A DNA stretch of 64,000 nucleotides from Nonomuraea sp. SYSU D8015 (GCF_008065375.1 NZ_VJYI01000005.1:62001-126000), one strand, 5' to 3'; positions 37,013 to 46,858 are shown, counted from the stretch's first letter. The notes: generated by a model from the sequence alone, not told the origin. Made by a program: numbers and translations.

Positions 37013-38179
37013 TCACGGGATCGGCCGCTCGCTGAGCCGGCAGTCACGCGGTCGGGAAGGGCGGTCATCCGTCCAGCCCGCCTCTGGCGCCCAGGCCGTG
37101 TAGTGCATGAACGTCCCCTTGGCGAGCCCCTCCGCGCTCTCGGCGGCGATGGCGGCATCGGCGGTCAGGACGGCCCCGGTCCGCGGGTCGAGAATTGTGG
37201 TGTAGCGTTCGGCCACTTCGTCGTCGGAGCCGAATACGGTGGTGAAGCCCTCGCTCTTCACGAACGCGACAGCAAGCCCCGGGCGCCCCAGAGGGTCGGT
37301 GATCGAGCCGCCCACCTTGGTCGTCGGCAGGTCGGCCAGGAGCCTGAGCACGGCCGCCCGGACCGCGGGCCTGACCGGCATGTGCAGCAGGGCATATGAC
37401 ACGGGAAGGAACTCCTCGAACGTCTCCCTCTTCCCCTCCGCCTTCCAGCGCGTCCGCAACCATTCGCGCAGCTTGGCCGGATCGGCTGGCAGCGCGGCGA
37501 GGTCGGCGAGCGTGAGCGCCCCCAGCCGGAGGTCGCTGAACACGCCGCCCGGGTTCACGGCCCGGGTGTACACGCACTGCGAGGGCTCCGTACGCAGCCG
37601 CTCCTTGCTGCAGTCCTTCGCGGCCGTGCCGGGCGTGCACACCCGCTGGACCACGGGAGGCGAGCCGGCCGCGCGCCAGGCCCGCTCGTCGGCGGGCGTG
37701 GCGGGACGGACGTACTCCATCCGGCTCCGCACCTGAACGGGATCCCGCGGATCGCTTGGCTCCCAGAGGTCCACCCGCTTGACGGACAGCACGTTGAAGG
37801 TCTCGTCCCCGGCACGCACCCGGAGAAGGTAGGTGTTGAGCAGCGGCCTGCGCCAGTACGCGCCGGTCTCGTCCGGAAGCCGCGCGACGTCGTCCGCCAG
37901 CCGGAGCAGGGCGTCCTTGCCCGTGACGGGGGGAGGGGTCAGCACGGTCGGCGGTGCCGGGGCCAGGTTCGACACCAGGGTGATGACGGCGGTGACGATG
38001 GCGATCGTGGCCGCGGCGGCGCCCAGCGTCCAGCCCCAGGGCCGCATTCGCGGGCGGGCGCGGCGCCGTACGGGCCGGTCCATGGCCGTGGACAGCCGGG
38101 CGCGGGCCCGCTCGACCACCTCGTCCGAGGGCGGCCGCGCGTCGGGCAGGGAGCTCGCCAGGAGGTTGATCTCATCCAT
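37013..38179 (-). CDS. CU044_5270-type membrane protein, likely partner of the upstream sigma factor
   Basis: 388 residues. A short cytoplasmic N-terminus (MDEINLLASSLPDARPPSDE) is followed by one membrane helix (WTLGAAAATIAIVTAVITLV, about 49-68) and a large outside domain containing TGAYWRRPLLNTYLLRV and LREWLRTRWKAEG. Such proteins are regularly encoded just after a sigma-70 gene and are thought to be anti-sigma-like. The ATG overlaps the sigma stop by eight bases. The pair is likely one transcript. Confidence 0.75.
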   Translation of the reverse strand: MDEINLLASSLPDARPPSDEVVERARARLSTAMDRPVRRRARPRMRPWGWTLGAAAATIAIVTAVITLVSNLAPAPPTVLTPPPVTGKDALLRLADDVARLPDETGAYWRRPLLNTYLLRVRAGDETFNVLSVKRVDLWEPSDPRDPVQVRSRMEYVRPATPADERAWRAAGSPPVVQRVCTPGTAAKDCSKERLRTEPSQCVYTRAVNPGGVFSDLRLGALTLADLAALPADPAKLREWLRTRWKAEGKRETFEEFLPVSYALLHMPVRPAVRAAVLRLLADLPTTKVGGSITDPLGRPGLAVAFVKSEGFTTVFGSDDEVAERYTTILDPRTGAVLTADAAIAAESAEGLAKGTFMHYTAWAPEAGWTDDRPSRPRDCRLSERPIP

Positions 38180-38723
38180 GGTTCTCCTCCAGGGGGTTGA
38201 CGTCGCCGAGCGCCTTGCGGAGCTGTTTGCGGGCGCGGTTGAGGCGGGAGGCGACCGTACCGGCCGGGATCTTCAGCGCGGCGGCGACCTCGGCGTGGCT
38301 GAGGCCGCCCAGCGCGCTCAGCAGGACGACGTCGCGGTCCCCGCCGTTGAGCCCGGCCAGCGCCCCCGCCAGCCGGCCGGTCAGCTCACTCGCGGCCACC
38401 CGGGTCAGCGCGGCGTCCTCGTGGCTGTGCTCATGGCGCTCGGCCGTCCGGCTGAGGGCCTTCCACCTGCGGAGCTCCGTCCGGCGGTGGCGGGCGACGA
38501 GATGCGTGGCGATGCCGTAGAGCCACGGCCGCACCTGGCCGCGCGAGGCGTCGTAGCCGCCCCGGTACGCGGCCAGGAACACCTCGGCGGCCAGGTCGTC
38601 GGCTATGTCGTCGGACAGCCGCCTGGCGATGTAGCGGTGGATCTCGGCGAAGTGCGCGTTGAAGATCTGCTCGAAGCCGTCCCGGAGATCGGGCGGGTCG
38701 ACCAGGTCGGGTCGTGGGGCCAT
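38172..38723 (-). CDS. ECF-type RNA polymerase sigma factor
   Basis: 183 residues from an ATG at 38723. Region 2 is FNAHFAEIHRYIARRLSDDI, then ADDLAAEVFLAAYRGGYD and VRPWLYGIATHLVARHRR. Region 4 is LAGLNGGDRDVVLLSALGGL, then SHAEVAAALKIPAGTVASRL. A CU044_5270 protein is encoded next and overlaps it, the usual arrangement for this group of actinobacterial sigma factors. Confidence 0.88.
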   Translation of the reverse strand: MAPRPDLVDPPDLRDGFEQIFNAHFAEIHRYIARRLSDDIADDLAAEVFLAAYRGGYDASRGQVRPWLYGIATHLVARHRRTELRRWKALSRTAERHEHSHEDAALTRVAASELTGRLAGALAGLNGGDRDVVLLSALGGLSHAEVAAALKIPAGTVASRLNRARKQLRKALGDVNPLEENHG

Positions 38724-38790
38724 GCAGGCAACTCCGCGGGAGTCGAGCGGACAGTGAACGCTCCTTCTTGCCCGGAGCCCCGCGATGCTT

Positions 38791-40593
38791 TCACGGCTGC
38801 TCGCGCTCGACCGGCTCGGCCAGCTCGACCAGTTCCGTCGGCTTGACGGCTTCGAGCGGCTCTGTCGGCTCGTCGTCGGGTTCGAGTTCCTCCGCCGGTT
38901 CGGGGCCGGGGTCGCGCAGGGTCGCGGGTTCGAGTTCCTCCGCCGGTTCGGGGCCGGGGTCGCGCAGGGTCGCGGGCTCGGGTTCCGCCGCCGGCTCGGG
39001 TTCCTCATCTGGCTCGGGTTCGGGCAACGTGGCCGGCTGGGGTTCGGGTTCTGGCTCCAGTCCGGGTTCCGGCAAGGCGACGGGTTCCGGCTCGTCCGCG
39101 ACCTCGGGCTCGGGCTCGGGAGAGGGCTCAGGCGCCGGCGTGGGTTCCGGGCGCGGTGGCCGTACCAGGTGCCACCCCCGCCGTACGAGCCGCACCGCCA
39201 AAACCCCGGCACTCCCCAGGAGCAACGGCACTAGCAGCGCCCCGATGAAGATCGGCGAGGCCATGTACCGGAAGTCCTGCGCCGAGATGTTCGCCATGAT
39301 CGCCAGCTGCTGCCCCGCCACCACGGCCGCCACCCCGAGCACGTACCGGTTCCGCCGCGCGGCCGCCCCCAGCGCCACCGCCAGGTACGACAGGTACGCC
39401 CACGACGCCCCCCGCCACAGCGCCCAGTCGTACTCGGGAGCCAGCGCCCCCGTGAGCCACGGCTCGGCCACCTGGTTCAGCTCCTGTGACAACGGCCGCA
39501 GCGAATACACCCACCGCCCGGGGAAGTCGGGCACCTTGCCGGGGCCGACGTAGGTGTCGGCCGTGGGCCGGCGGGAGAAGCGGTACGTCGCCCCGCCCGT
39601 CATCAGCGGGTCCTGCACGGGCTTCCAGGCGATCGCCCCCCGGCAGAGCCGGGCCTCGACGATCAGCCGCGGATGCTCGACCAGCAACCGTTTCCACAGG
39701 TCCAGCAGTTCGGTGGCGTGCGCGTCGGCCTGCTGCCAGTTGAAGTCGCTGCGCCAGATCAGCGGGTTGATCGTGTAACAGGTGCCGCCCCACCACCACC
39801 GGGTCAGCGGCGCCACCGACGTCATGAGCGCCTTGTCCTGCCGGCTGAACAGGTCGGGCCGGTCCCGGTACGCCACCGCGATGTCCCCGTACGCCGTGTG
39901 GTAGACGTACGTCTTCGACGGGGCGGCGATGCCGAACTGGGGCAGGATCAGGTTCGTGAGCGCGAGCGGCAGGGCCGCCGCCAACGTGCCGACGAGCACC
40001 AGGCTCACCCGCATGGTCCGGACGACCACCACCAGCGCGACCACGGCCACGCCCGCGACCAGGAAGCCGTTGGCGCGGAACAACCCGAGCGCCAGTAGCA
40101 GCGCCCCGAGCCCGGCCAGCCCGGGCCCGGTCACCCGGCGGTTGGCCGCGAAACGCGCGCACAGGCCCGCGATCGCCACCACGCAGATCGTGAACGGCAC
40201 GTCCTTCCATAATGTGACCGTGAACGCCCCCAAGGGCGGCGCCAGCGGCATCAGCACCGCGACCGCCGTGGTGAGCCCGCGGGGGGCGCCGAGCGCCTTG
40301 AGCGACTGGGCCAGGAACGTCAGCGCCCCGGCCATGGCCGTGGTCTGCGCGAACGTGACCGCGCCGAGGTCGCCGGTCTTGGTGAAGCTCAGCCACAGCA
40401 GCGCGTCGTAGACCACCGAGTGATCGCTCACCCAGGGGCCGACGACGGTGTGGCTCAGGTAGAGGACGGAGTCGCGGCTGAACAGGCCGGGGTAGAAGGC
40501 CGCCCACCAGCACCCGAGCACCGTCTGGATGATGAGGAAGGTCGCCAGCGCGACCCACGGCTTGGGCTTCTCGACGTTGGTGTCGCTCCCCAT
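38791..40593 (-). CDS. Multi-pass membrane protein (DUF6020-like) with Pro/Glu repeat tail
   Basis: 600 residues from an ATG at 40593. About ten membrane helices span residues 10-470, with loops DSVLYLSHTVVGPWVSDHSV and LWKDVPFT resembling GT-C and DUF6020 proteins, so a lipid-linked sugar transferase is possible. The cytoplasmic C-terminus (about 470-600) is almost all Pro, Glu, Ala and Leu, and contains two exact copies of a 16-residue unit (EPATLRDPGPEPAEEL). The tail is probably disordered. It is downstream of the deacetylase gene in the same direction. Confidence 0.7.
   Translation of the reverse strand: MGSDTNVEKPKPWVALATFLIIQTVLGCWWAAFYPGLFSRDSVLYLSHTVVGPWVSDHSVVYDALLWLSFTKTGDLGAVTFAQTTAMAGALTFLAQSLKALGAPRGLTTAVAVLMPLAPPLGAFTVTLWKDVPFTICVVAIAGLCARFAANRRVTGPGLAGLGALLLALGLFRANGFLVAGVAVVALVVVVRTMRVSLVLVGTLAAALPLALTNLILPQFGIAAPSKTYVYHTAYGDIAVAYRDRPDLFSRQDKALMTSVAPLTRWWWGGTCYTINPLIWRSDFNWQQADAHATELLDLWKRLLVEHPRLIVEARLCRGAIAWKPVQDPLMTGGATYRFSRRPTADTYVGPGKVPDFPGRWVYSLRPLSQELNQVAEPWLTGALAPEYDWALWRGASWAYLSYLAVALGAAARRNRYVLGVAAVVAGQQLAIMANISAQDFRYMASPIFIGALLVPLLLGSAGVLAVRLVRRGWHLVRPPRPEPTPAPEPSPEPEPEVADEPEPVALPEPGLEPEPEPQPATLPEPEPDEEPEPAAEPEPATLRDPGPEPAEELEPATLRDPGPEPAEELEPDDEPTEPLEAVKPTELVELAEPVEREQP
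38881..38976. repeat. Exact 48-bp tandem duplication in the coding tail
   Basis: The 48-bp unit at 38881-38928 is repeated without change at 38929-38976. It encodes 16 residues in the membrane protein's Pro/Glu tail. Identity at the DNA level suggests recent slippage. Confidence 0.9.
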
Positions 40594-40624
40594 GGTTCCA
40601 TTTCCGAGCTTGCCGGGACTCCCT

Positions 40625-41302
40625 CTAGGGGTAGCTCTCCCCGGGCTCCGGCCCCTTGCCGCCGAGCAGCGTCGGCACCGTGACAAGGTGATAACCGCGC
40701 TTCTTGAGCTCCTTGACGATGCCGGGCATGGCCTTCGCGGTGGCCGGGACCGTGTCGTGCATGAGAATCACGCCGTTGCGCTTGGCCAGCCGGAGCACGG
40801 CCGCCTTGATCTTCTCGGCGTCGCGCAGCTTCCAGTCGAGCGTCGTGCCCGTCCACAGCACCTGCGCGAGGTCCACCTGGTACGCCAGCCCCAGCACCCG
40901 GTCGTCGGTGTGACCGTAGGGCGGGCGGAACAGGGTCGGCGTCCGCCCCGTGGCCTGCTGGACGGCCTCCTGGGTGGTCTTCAGCTCGTCGAGGATCTGG
41001 TTGTCGAGGAGCGTCGGCAGCGAGGCGTGAGAGTAGGTGTGGTTGCCGATCGCATGCCCCTGCGCCACCACCTGCGCGGCGATCTCGGGACGCTGCTCCA
41101 CCTGCTTGCCCACCAGGAAGAAGGTCGCCTTCGCCCCCGCCTGCTTCAACGCCTTGAGCACGGCGGGCGTGGTGGCCCCCGGGCCGTCGTCGAAGGTCAG
41201 CGCCAGGCATTTGACCCGGGCACAGTCGATCTTCGCCTGAGAGGTGGTCGCGGGCAGGGAGGTCACGGCCAGCGAGGCCGCGAGTAAGGCATGAATCACC
41301 AC
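40625..41302 (-). CDS. Secreted polysaccharide deacetylase (NodB-type)
   Basis: 225 residues with a signal peptide (LLAASLAVTSLPATTSQA). NodB motifs: LTFDDGPGATTPAV (catalytic Asp-Asp), GNHTYSHASL (metal His), FRPPYGHTDDR and VILMHDTV. It removes N- or O-acetyl groups from wall glycans such as peptidoglycan or chitooligomers. Placement in the glycan island suggests a wall polymer substrate. Confidence 0.9.
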   Translation of the reverse strand: MVIHALLAASLAVTSLPATTSQAKIDCARVKCLALTFDDGPGATTPAVLKALKQAGAKATFFLVGKQVEQRPEIAAQVVAQGHAIGNHTYSHASLPTLLDNQILDELKTTQEAVQQATGRTPTLFRPPYGHTDDRVLGLAYQVDLAQVLWTGTTLDWKLRDAEKIKAAVLRLAKRNGVILMHDTVPATAKAMPGIVKELKKRGYHLVTVPTLLGGKGPEPGESYP

Positions 41303-41338
41303 AAACGACAGCCTAGGGCCAACATCCCTCGCCCGATG

Positions 41339-42049
41339 TCACGGGCAGAGCTCACTTCCCAACCGCGCCCGCATGAACAATGTCACACCGTTGAGGGATT
41401 GGACGGGCAGATACCGCTCGGCCGCGACAATCGCCGACAGCCCCGCGTTGACCAGGGCCGGCAGCTTGCGCAGGTCGCTGCCCTGGGAGCGGCGGCGGTA
41501 CCGGGCGACGAGCGGCCTCAGGAGCACGTTCCAGCTCCAGATCCGGTCCACCCGCAGCCCGGCCTTCTCCACGACGACGGTCAACGTGTCCCGGTGGTAG
41601 CGGCGGACGTGGCCGACGGCGTCGTCGTGGGCCGACCAGAGCGACATGTCGCATGGCACCGCGATCAACGCGTGCCCGCCGGGCGCCAGCACCCTGGCGA
41701 TCTCCGCGGCGACCAGATCGTCCTCGCGGATGTGCTCCAGCACGTCGAACGCGGTCACCAGATCGACGCTGCCGGACGCGAACGGCAGCGCCCGCGCGTC
41801 CGCCCGGACGGCCGGGACGCCGCGCTTCCTGGCCAGCGCGACGGCCGTCTCGCTGGTGTCCGTCGCCGTCGCGTCCCAGCCCGCCTCGACCAGTACCCGG
41901 GTGTTCCCGCCGCCGGCGGCGCCGATGTCCAGCGCCCGGCCGGGGCGGCCGAGCGTGCGCAGCTCATTGCGCAGGACGGCCCGGCGTTCGCGGTACCACC
42001 AGTGGGTGTCCTCGAGCGCGATCAGTCGGCGGATCTCTGTGGCTTCCAT
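41339..42049 (-). CDS. Class I SAM-dependent methyltransferase
   Basis: 236 residues. The N-terminus LIALEDTHWWYRERRAVL is common in methyltransferases of polysaccharide loci. SAM motif I is ALDIGAAGGGNTRVL, and later AFDVLEHIREDDLVAAEIAR and VLAPGGHALIAVP. It is preceded by the GT2-GtrA gene with a 10-base gap and likely belongs to the same operon. The acceptor is unknown. Confidence 0.88.
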   Translation of the reverse strand: MEATEIRRLIALEDTHWWYRERRAVLRNELRTLGRPGRALDIGAAGGGNTRVLVEAGWDATATDTSETAVALARKRGVPAVRADARALPFASGSVDLVTAFDVLEHIREDDLVAAEIARVLAPGGHALIAVPCDMSLWSAHDDAVGHVRRYHRDTLTVVVEKAGLRVDRIWSWNVLLRPLVARYRRRSQGSDLRKLPALVNAGLSAIVAAERYLPVQSLNGVTLFMRARLGSELCP

Positions 42050-42059
42050 GAGTGTTCGT

Positions 42060-43277
42060 TCAGTTCCTCGTACGGGAGAAGACCCAGCGATCCAGCGCGG
42101 TGAACCGGATCACGGTGAGCAGGCAGTACGTGGTCACGACCGCGCCCACTTCGGCCAGGCGACCCCCGTCGGGCGGCACCGTGAGCACGGCCAGGGTGGT
42201 GAGCGCGTAATTCGCGATGAAAAGCACGGCCGCCCGGAAATGCATGGTGGTCCGCCGGACCCGGCCGAACGTCCACCGGCGATTCGCCTCGGTATTGATG
42301 ACCCCGGCGAGGACGAGTGCCCCCAGGTTCGCCGTCGCGGGCTCCCAGAATTCGCGCAGCGGAAGGTAAATCAGCGTGTACAGGCCCACGGAGAGAACGC
42401 CGATCGCGGCGAACGAGGCGAATTTCGCCACCGTTACCGCCCGCGGCCGGGCCACGACAGCGTCCGGATGCCGCGGCATGGGCTCCGACCTGGCCACCGT
42501 GACCCGGTGCCGGCCCATCGACATCGACCAGGCGACCCTGACCAAGCCCTTCAGGTCGTCGATGGCCGTTCTGACCACGCGTACGCGCGAGTCCACGTCC
42601 TCGATCCAGTCGACCGGCACCTCGTGCACCCGGAGCCCGTTGTGCTCGGCCAGCAGGAGCAGCTCGGTGTCGAAGAACCAGCCGTCGTCCTCGATCGTGT
42701 CCAGCAGCGGCCGGACCACGTCGGCCCTGGCCGCCTTGAAACCGCACTGGGCGTCGCTGAACCCGGCGCCGAAACCGTACCTGAGCAGCGCGTTGTAGCC
42801 GCGCGACACGACCTCGCGGCGCAGCGAGCGGCGGGTGCGCGCGCTGTGCGCCAGCCGGGTCCCGATGGCGATCTCCGAATGCCCGCTGGCCACCGCCGCC
42901 ACCAGCGGGAACAGGGCGTCGAGGTCGGTCGACAGGTCGACGTCCATGTAGGCGACGATGTCGGCCGGGCTGTCCCGCCAGGCCGCGCGCAGCGCCGCGC
43001 CGCGCCCGCGTACGTCTATCCTGCGGGCGTGCACGCGGTCGAACTCCCCGGCCAGCGCGGTGGCGACCGGCCAGGTGGCGTCGGTGCTGCCGTTGTCCAC
43101 GATCGTGATGCGCCACGGCAGCGGGAAGCCGTCGCCGAGGAAGGCGGCCAGGGTGCGCACGCAACCGGGGAGGGCGCGTTCCTCGTTGAGCACGGGGATG
43201 ACGATGTCGACGCTCGCCAGCCGGGTCGCGGTGTCGAGGACGCGGAGGGTCGGCTCCATGGCGGTACGCGTGTCCAT
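42060..43277 (-). CDS. GT2 glycosyltransferase fused to a GtrA-like membrane domain
   Basis: 405 residues from an ATG with AGGGAACCT upstream. The DPM1-type GT2 domain has DIVIPVLNEERALPGCV, the DxD-like MDVDLSTD and CGFKAARADV. Residues about 270-400 form a four-helix GtrA/PF04138-like domain (KFASFAAIGVLSVGLYTLIY, FIANYALTTLAVL). Such fusions use nucleotide sugars to load polyprenyl phosphate and flip it for outside glycosylation. It fits the GT-C protein encoded upstream. Confidence 0.9.
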   Translation of the reverse strand: MDTRTAMEPTLRVLDTATRLASVDIVIPVLNEERALPGCVRTLAAFLGDGFPLPWRITIVDNGSTDATWPVATALAGEFDRVHARRIDVRGRGAALRAAWRDSPADIVAYMDVDLSTDLDALFPLVAAVASGHSEIAIGTRLAHSARTRRSLRREVVSRGYNALLRYGFGAGFSDAQCGFKAARADVVRPLLDTIEDDGWFFDTELLLLAEHNGLRVHEVPVDWIEDVDSRVRVVRTAIDDLKGLVRVAWSMSMGRHRVTVARSEPMPRHPDAVVARPRAVTVAKFASFAAIGVLSVGLYTLIYLPLREFWEPATANLGALVLAGVINTEANRRWTFGRVRRTTMHFRAAVLFIANYALTTLAVLTVPPDGGRLAEVGAVVTTYCLLTVIRFTALDRWVFSRTRN

Positions 43278-43386
43278 AGGTTCCCTGATCCTTTGCCTGT
43301 GGGCGTACGTCCAGGGAAATGTTGCTCGGGGCGTCCAGCGGGGCGCGTGCCGTTTCTCCTCACCATTCCATGAGCGGGCGAGACTT

Positions 43387-45519
43387 TTACCTCGAGGTGA
43401 GCTCGTAAACGGAGGAGGTCGCGTTCCGGAAGCGCAATCTGGCAAATTTCGCCAGCTCCGGATTCGGACCGGTGAAAAGCCATCGGACGCCGTACTCACG
43501 GGCGAGCCGGCGGACGTTGTCCGCCGTCGGAGCGGCGAACACCGCGTCGTTCGCGGCCAGCCGCGCCTGATCCGCGAACGGGACCCGCAGGTACGAGTTC
43601 ACGAACAGCCGGGTCCGTGACAGCGTGCTCTCGGCGTACCCCCATCCCTCCACGAGCACCCGCCGCTCGGTGAACCCCGACACCCAGAAGTGCCTGCTGT
43701 CGCACGTGCGCCCGGGAACGGGACGGCAGTGCAGGTCGGTGGCCACCACGTCGTCGGGCGAGGAGTGGTCGCGCAGCCAGCGTCCGGCCTCCAGCGCGCC
43801 TTCGGGGATCAGCCGCACCTGTTCCTCCTGCTCGGGCGAGACGTGCACGACCACCTCGCGGGCCGAGGCCGGGACCGCGTACCCGGCGAGCAGCGCCACC
43901 GCCGCCGGCACCGTCCCGCGCCACCACAGCGCCGCCGCCCCGATCGCGAGCACCGCGTACGGCGCCACGACCCGCTCCAGCGGACCCCCGAGGACCTCGG
44001 TCTGCGCCGCCAGCCCGGCCGCGCCCGCACCCAGGCCCGCCCAGGCCCACGGCACACGCCGCGCCATGATCCCGCACACGGCCGCGATCGACAGGTACGG
44101 CCGGGCGCCCTCCAGGAAGTAGAGCTGCGACTCCGCCGGATGCCCCAGCACCACGGCCGCGCCCACCCCTGCGGCCCCCATGCCGAGCAACAGCAGCAAG
44201 GGCGGCTCCAACGCCCGCCGTCCCAGCCCCGCCACCCCACCCCACACACAAACCAGGCAGAACAGATGCACGACGGTCAGCACGGCCAACGGGAGCGGGG
44301 ACACCGACGCCAGCTCGGGCATCCCGAGGTCGGCCACCTTCCCCCAAAGCACCCGCATGGTGGCGAACGGCGCGATGTCCATGCCCTGCGCCCCGCGCCC
44401 GAACACCACGAACTGCGCGATCAGCAAGCACACCAGCGTGATGCCGGCGGCCGCGAGCCACGCACCCGGCGGCCGCCGCTCCACGACCCACCGCACGGCC
44501 ACCACGACCGCCAACCCCGCCAGCAGCAGGGGCAGGAACGTGGCCTTCGCCCCGGTGAGCGTCAGCAGCAGCACGATCAGCGCCGCCCATCCCCGCGACC
44601 GTCCGACGAGCAGCAGCACCACGGGGGCGAACAACAGCGCCCCGAACGTCTGCGTGGGACTCGCCCAGGCGGTGAACATCGACCGCGACGTGAAGACCAC
44701 ACCTTCCTGCAGGACCGGGCTGAACAGGAAGTACGTCACCCCGGCCGCCGCCGCCCCGGCCGCCCAGCACCCGCCGACCCGCCGCCCCAGCACCGCCACC
44801 AGCACGACCAGGGCGGCCGTCATCGGCAGCGTGGAGAGCCGGTAGACCAGTGTCACGGGCTCGATCCCGGTGACCCAGCTCGTGGCGGCCATGTCGGCGT
44901 AGACGAACCAGTGGTAGGAGAGGCGCTCGCCCAGCACGGACGGCAGCGTGGGCGGCATGTGGTGCTTGGCCTCGCCGACCAGCGCCAGGTGGTAGGGCAT
45001 GTCCACGTAGGCGCTCGTGATCGGCACCCGGTACAGGGAGAGCGCGCTCCACGTGATCAGATATCCGACGACTCCGGCGAGCACCCACGCGCACCACCCG
45101 GGCATCCGCTCCTTGACAGCCGCACCTCGCCAGTGCCGCCGCAGTCCGGGCACGCACGCGAACGCGCCGATCACGGCGACGGGCGGGACCAGCACGAGCA
45201 GCGGCAGGCCCGCCGCCCTGGCCGGGATGTAGGCGAGGACCTCGACCGCGTACCCGAGGGCCAGCCCGGCCGTGACGTCCTCGGCCACGGACCTGCCGCC
45301 CCCGGCCAGCGCCCGCCACAGCAGCGTGCCCGGCAAGGCCACCCCGATCCCGACGTACGCCGCGAAAGCAGCCAGATCACGTGGGGAGACCCCGCACCAC
45401 AGGAACACGACCACCGCTGCCATGCCCACCAGCCCAGCAGGCAGCCACCCCGAGCCGATCCGCCGGCCGGTCGATCCCCTCGGATGGGCGGACGCGGGGT
45501 CGGCTGAGGTGATCGTCAT
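43387..45519 (-). CDS. Large multi-pass membrane protein, probable GT-C-type glycosyltransferase
   Basis: 710 residues with about 13 membrane helices in the first 520 residues and a soluble C-terminus (GALEAGRWLRDHSSPDDVVATD to YELTSR). An early outside loop includes YVDMPYHLALVGEAKHHMPP, with the Asp often essential in GT-C enzymes, and LSYHWFVYADMAATSWVTG. It probably transfers a sugar from polyprenyl phosphate. It lies between the LuxC-like gene and the GT2-GtrA gene, all one direction. Confidence 0.75.
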   Translation of the reverse strand: MTITSADPASAHPRGSTGRRIGSGWLPAGLVGMAAVVVFLWCGVSPRDLAAFAAYVGIGVALPGTLLWRALAGGGRSVAEDVTAGLALGYAVEVLAYIPARAAGLPLLVLVPPVAVIGAFACVPGLRRHWRGAAVKERMPGWCAWVLAGVVGYLITWSALSLYRVPITSAYVDMPYHLALVGEAKHHMPPTLPSVLGERLSYHWFVYADMAATSWVTGIEPVTLVYRLSTLPMTAALVVLVAVLGRRVGGCWAAGAAAAGVTYFLFSPVLQEGVVFTSRSMFTAWASPTQTFGALLFAPVVLLLVGRSRGWAALIVLLLTLTGAKATFLPLLLAGLAVVVAVRWVVERRPPGAWLAAAGITLVCLLIAQFVVFGRGAQGMDIAPFATMRVLWGKVADLGMPELASVSPLPLAVLTVVHLFCLVCVWGGVAGLGRRALEPPLLLLLGMGAAGVGAAVVLGHPAESQLYFLEGARPYLSIAAVCGIMARRVPWAWAGLGAGAAGLAAQTEVLGGPLERVVAPYAVLAIGAAALWWRGTVPAAVALLAGYAVPASAREVVVHVSPEQEEQVRLIPEGALEAGRWLRDHSSPDDVVATDLHCRPVPGRTCDSRHFWVSGFTERRVLVEGWGYAESTLSRTRLFVNSYLRVPFADQARLAANDAVFAAPTADNVRRLAREYGVRWLFTGPNPELAKFARLRFRNATSSVYELTSR

Positions 45520-45595
45520 CGGACCGGACCCCGGGAGAAGGCCGGGCGGCAGGCACCCGCCATCACAGCCGCAGGAATCACGGGAAACGACGCCA

Positions 45596-46858
45596 TCACT
45601 GGCGGATCACGGTGACCAGGCGCGTGAACTCGACCGGAAGATCGACGCCGTCCCACACGCGATGGAAGCTCAACGCGCTGCCGACCGGCACCATCCGATC
45701 CACCCCTCGCCCTGCCAGCCCCCTGGCCAGCTCCTCCAGCTCGGGCCGTCCGAACCCGAAATGCGTCATCGTCTGATCCCGACGCTCGACCAAGGGCACC
45801 AGCTCCGCCAGCGAGCCGAGCCTGGCGTGGGCGAACGTCCCGGCCCCCAGCCATCGCCTCGGCGCGGCGGCCGCGGCCGCCAGCGTCACGTTGGCCAGAG
45901 CGTTGCCGCGGAACTCCACGCTCTCCGCCAGCCCGTCGGCGGCCAGTCCGTACGTCGAGACCCGCTTCTCCACGGCCATCGCCGCGTCCACACCCCACCC
46001 GCGCGCGGTGAGCACCCGCGACACGTGGTCGGTGAAATCGGCCCGCGCCGCGTCGCAGTCGCGCTCCGCGCCGACCCAGAACACGGTGCGCGGTGACGAG
46101 CAGGCCGCCTGGTCGAACCAGTAGCCGTCGTTCACGAACCCCTCCGCCACGGCCACCCGCGCGGCTCGCGGCGCACACAGCCAGGCCGCCGCCCGTATGA
46201 CGGCGAACGAGGAACGATCGGGGAACACCAGGTCACGGGCGTGCGGCGGAAGCGGGTGGCGCCGGACGTCCCGCACCGTGCCGTCCCCGCCCCAGATCAC
46301 CCGGAGGTCGCAGGCCGCGGACAGCGCGGCGGTGACGGAGGTCTGCGAACGGTCGTAGGAGATGATCCGCTGCGTCTCGCCGACGACGGGGTCGGCCTCG
46401 GCCAGCACCTCGTGCAGCATCTCCGTGATCACCTCGGCGACCGGGCCGGAGCGCGGCGAGAGGCGCACGATGTTGCGGTTGCCCATCAGGGCCGACAGAG
46501 CCCAGGAGTAGACGAAGACCGTGTCCACGTTCGCGGGCGGGATGTGGAGGATCAGGCCGCGGGGGACGCGTACGTGCTCTTGGGAAAGGCTTTCGAGGGT
46601 GCGGGACAGCTCGCTGGGCCGCAGGAAGAAGCCGAGCGAGCCCAGCTCCGGATGCCGCCGCGCTGCCGCCGGCCGCAACAGCCGCCGCCCGAACGCCGCG
46701 AGAAACTCGCGCACCCGCTCGTCCCCGACCTCGAGCGCGTTGGCCCGAAGCCGCCCGAGCAGCGCTTCGACGGGCACGTCGCCCCCGGCGGGGAACCGCA
46801 CCCGCACCACCGCGCCGTCGTCGGCCGCCGTCGCCGCAACAGTCGTCTCGTCCAGCAT
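45596..46858 (-). CDS. LuxC-family acyl-CoA/acyl-protein reductase
   Basis: 420 residues. The ATG overlaps the LuxE-like stop by one base. The family's catalytic Cys is in FDQAACSSPRTVFWVG. Other LuxC traits are LILHIPPANVDTVFVYSWAL, NRNIVRLSPRSGP and RTYDRS-type IISYDRSQTS. LuxC reduces an activated acyl thioester to aldehyde with NADPH. With the LuxE-like gene upstream and an ACP and ligase further upstream it may produce a carrier-bound or free aldehyde for a surface glycan or lipid. That role is inference. Confidence 0.85.
   Translation of the reverse strand: MLDETTVAATAADDGAVVRVRFPAGGDVPVEALLGRLRANALEVGDERVREFLAAFGRRLLRPAAARRHPELGSLGFFLRPSELSRTLESLSQEHVRVPRGLILHIPPANVDTVFVYSWALSALMGNRNIVRLSPRSGPVAEVITEMLHEVLAEADPVVGETQRIISYDRSQTSVTAALSAACDLRVIWGGDGTVRDVRRHPLPPHARDLVFPDRSSFAVIRAAAWLCAPRAARVAVAEGFVNDGYWFDQAACSSPRTVFWVGAERDCDAARADFTDHVSRVLTARGWGVDAAMAVEKRVSTYGLAADGLAESVEFRGNALANVTLAAAAAAPRRWLGAGTFAHARLGSLAELVPLVERRDQTMTHFGFGRPELEELARGLAGRGVDRMVPVGSALSFHRVWDGVDLPVEFTRLVTVIRQ

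Noticed and set aside
43690..45507. Plus-strand open frame of about 605 codons opposite the GT-C-like gene
   Set aside because: His/Arg/Gln/Pro-rich shadow of a real membrane protein on the minus strand; no domain or ribosome site.
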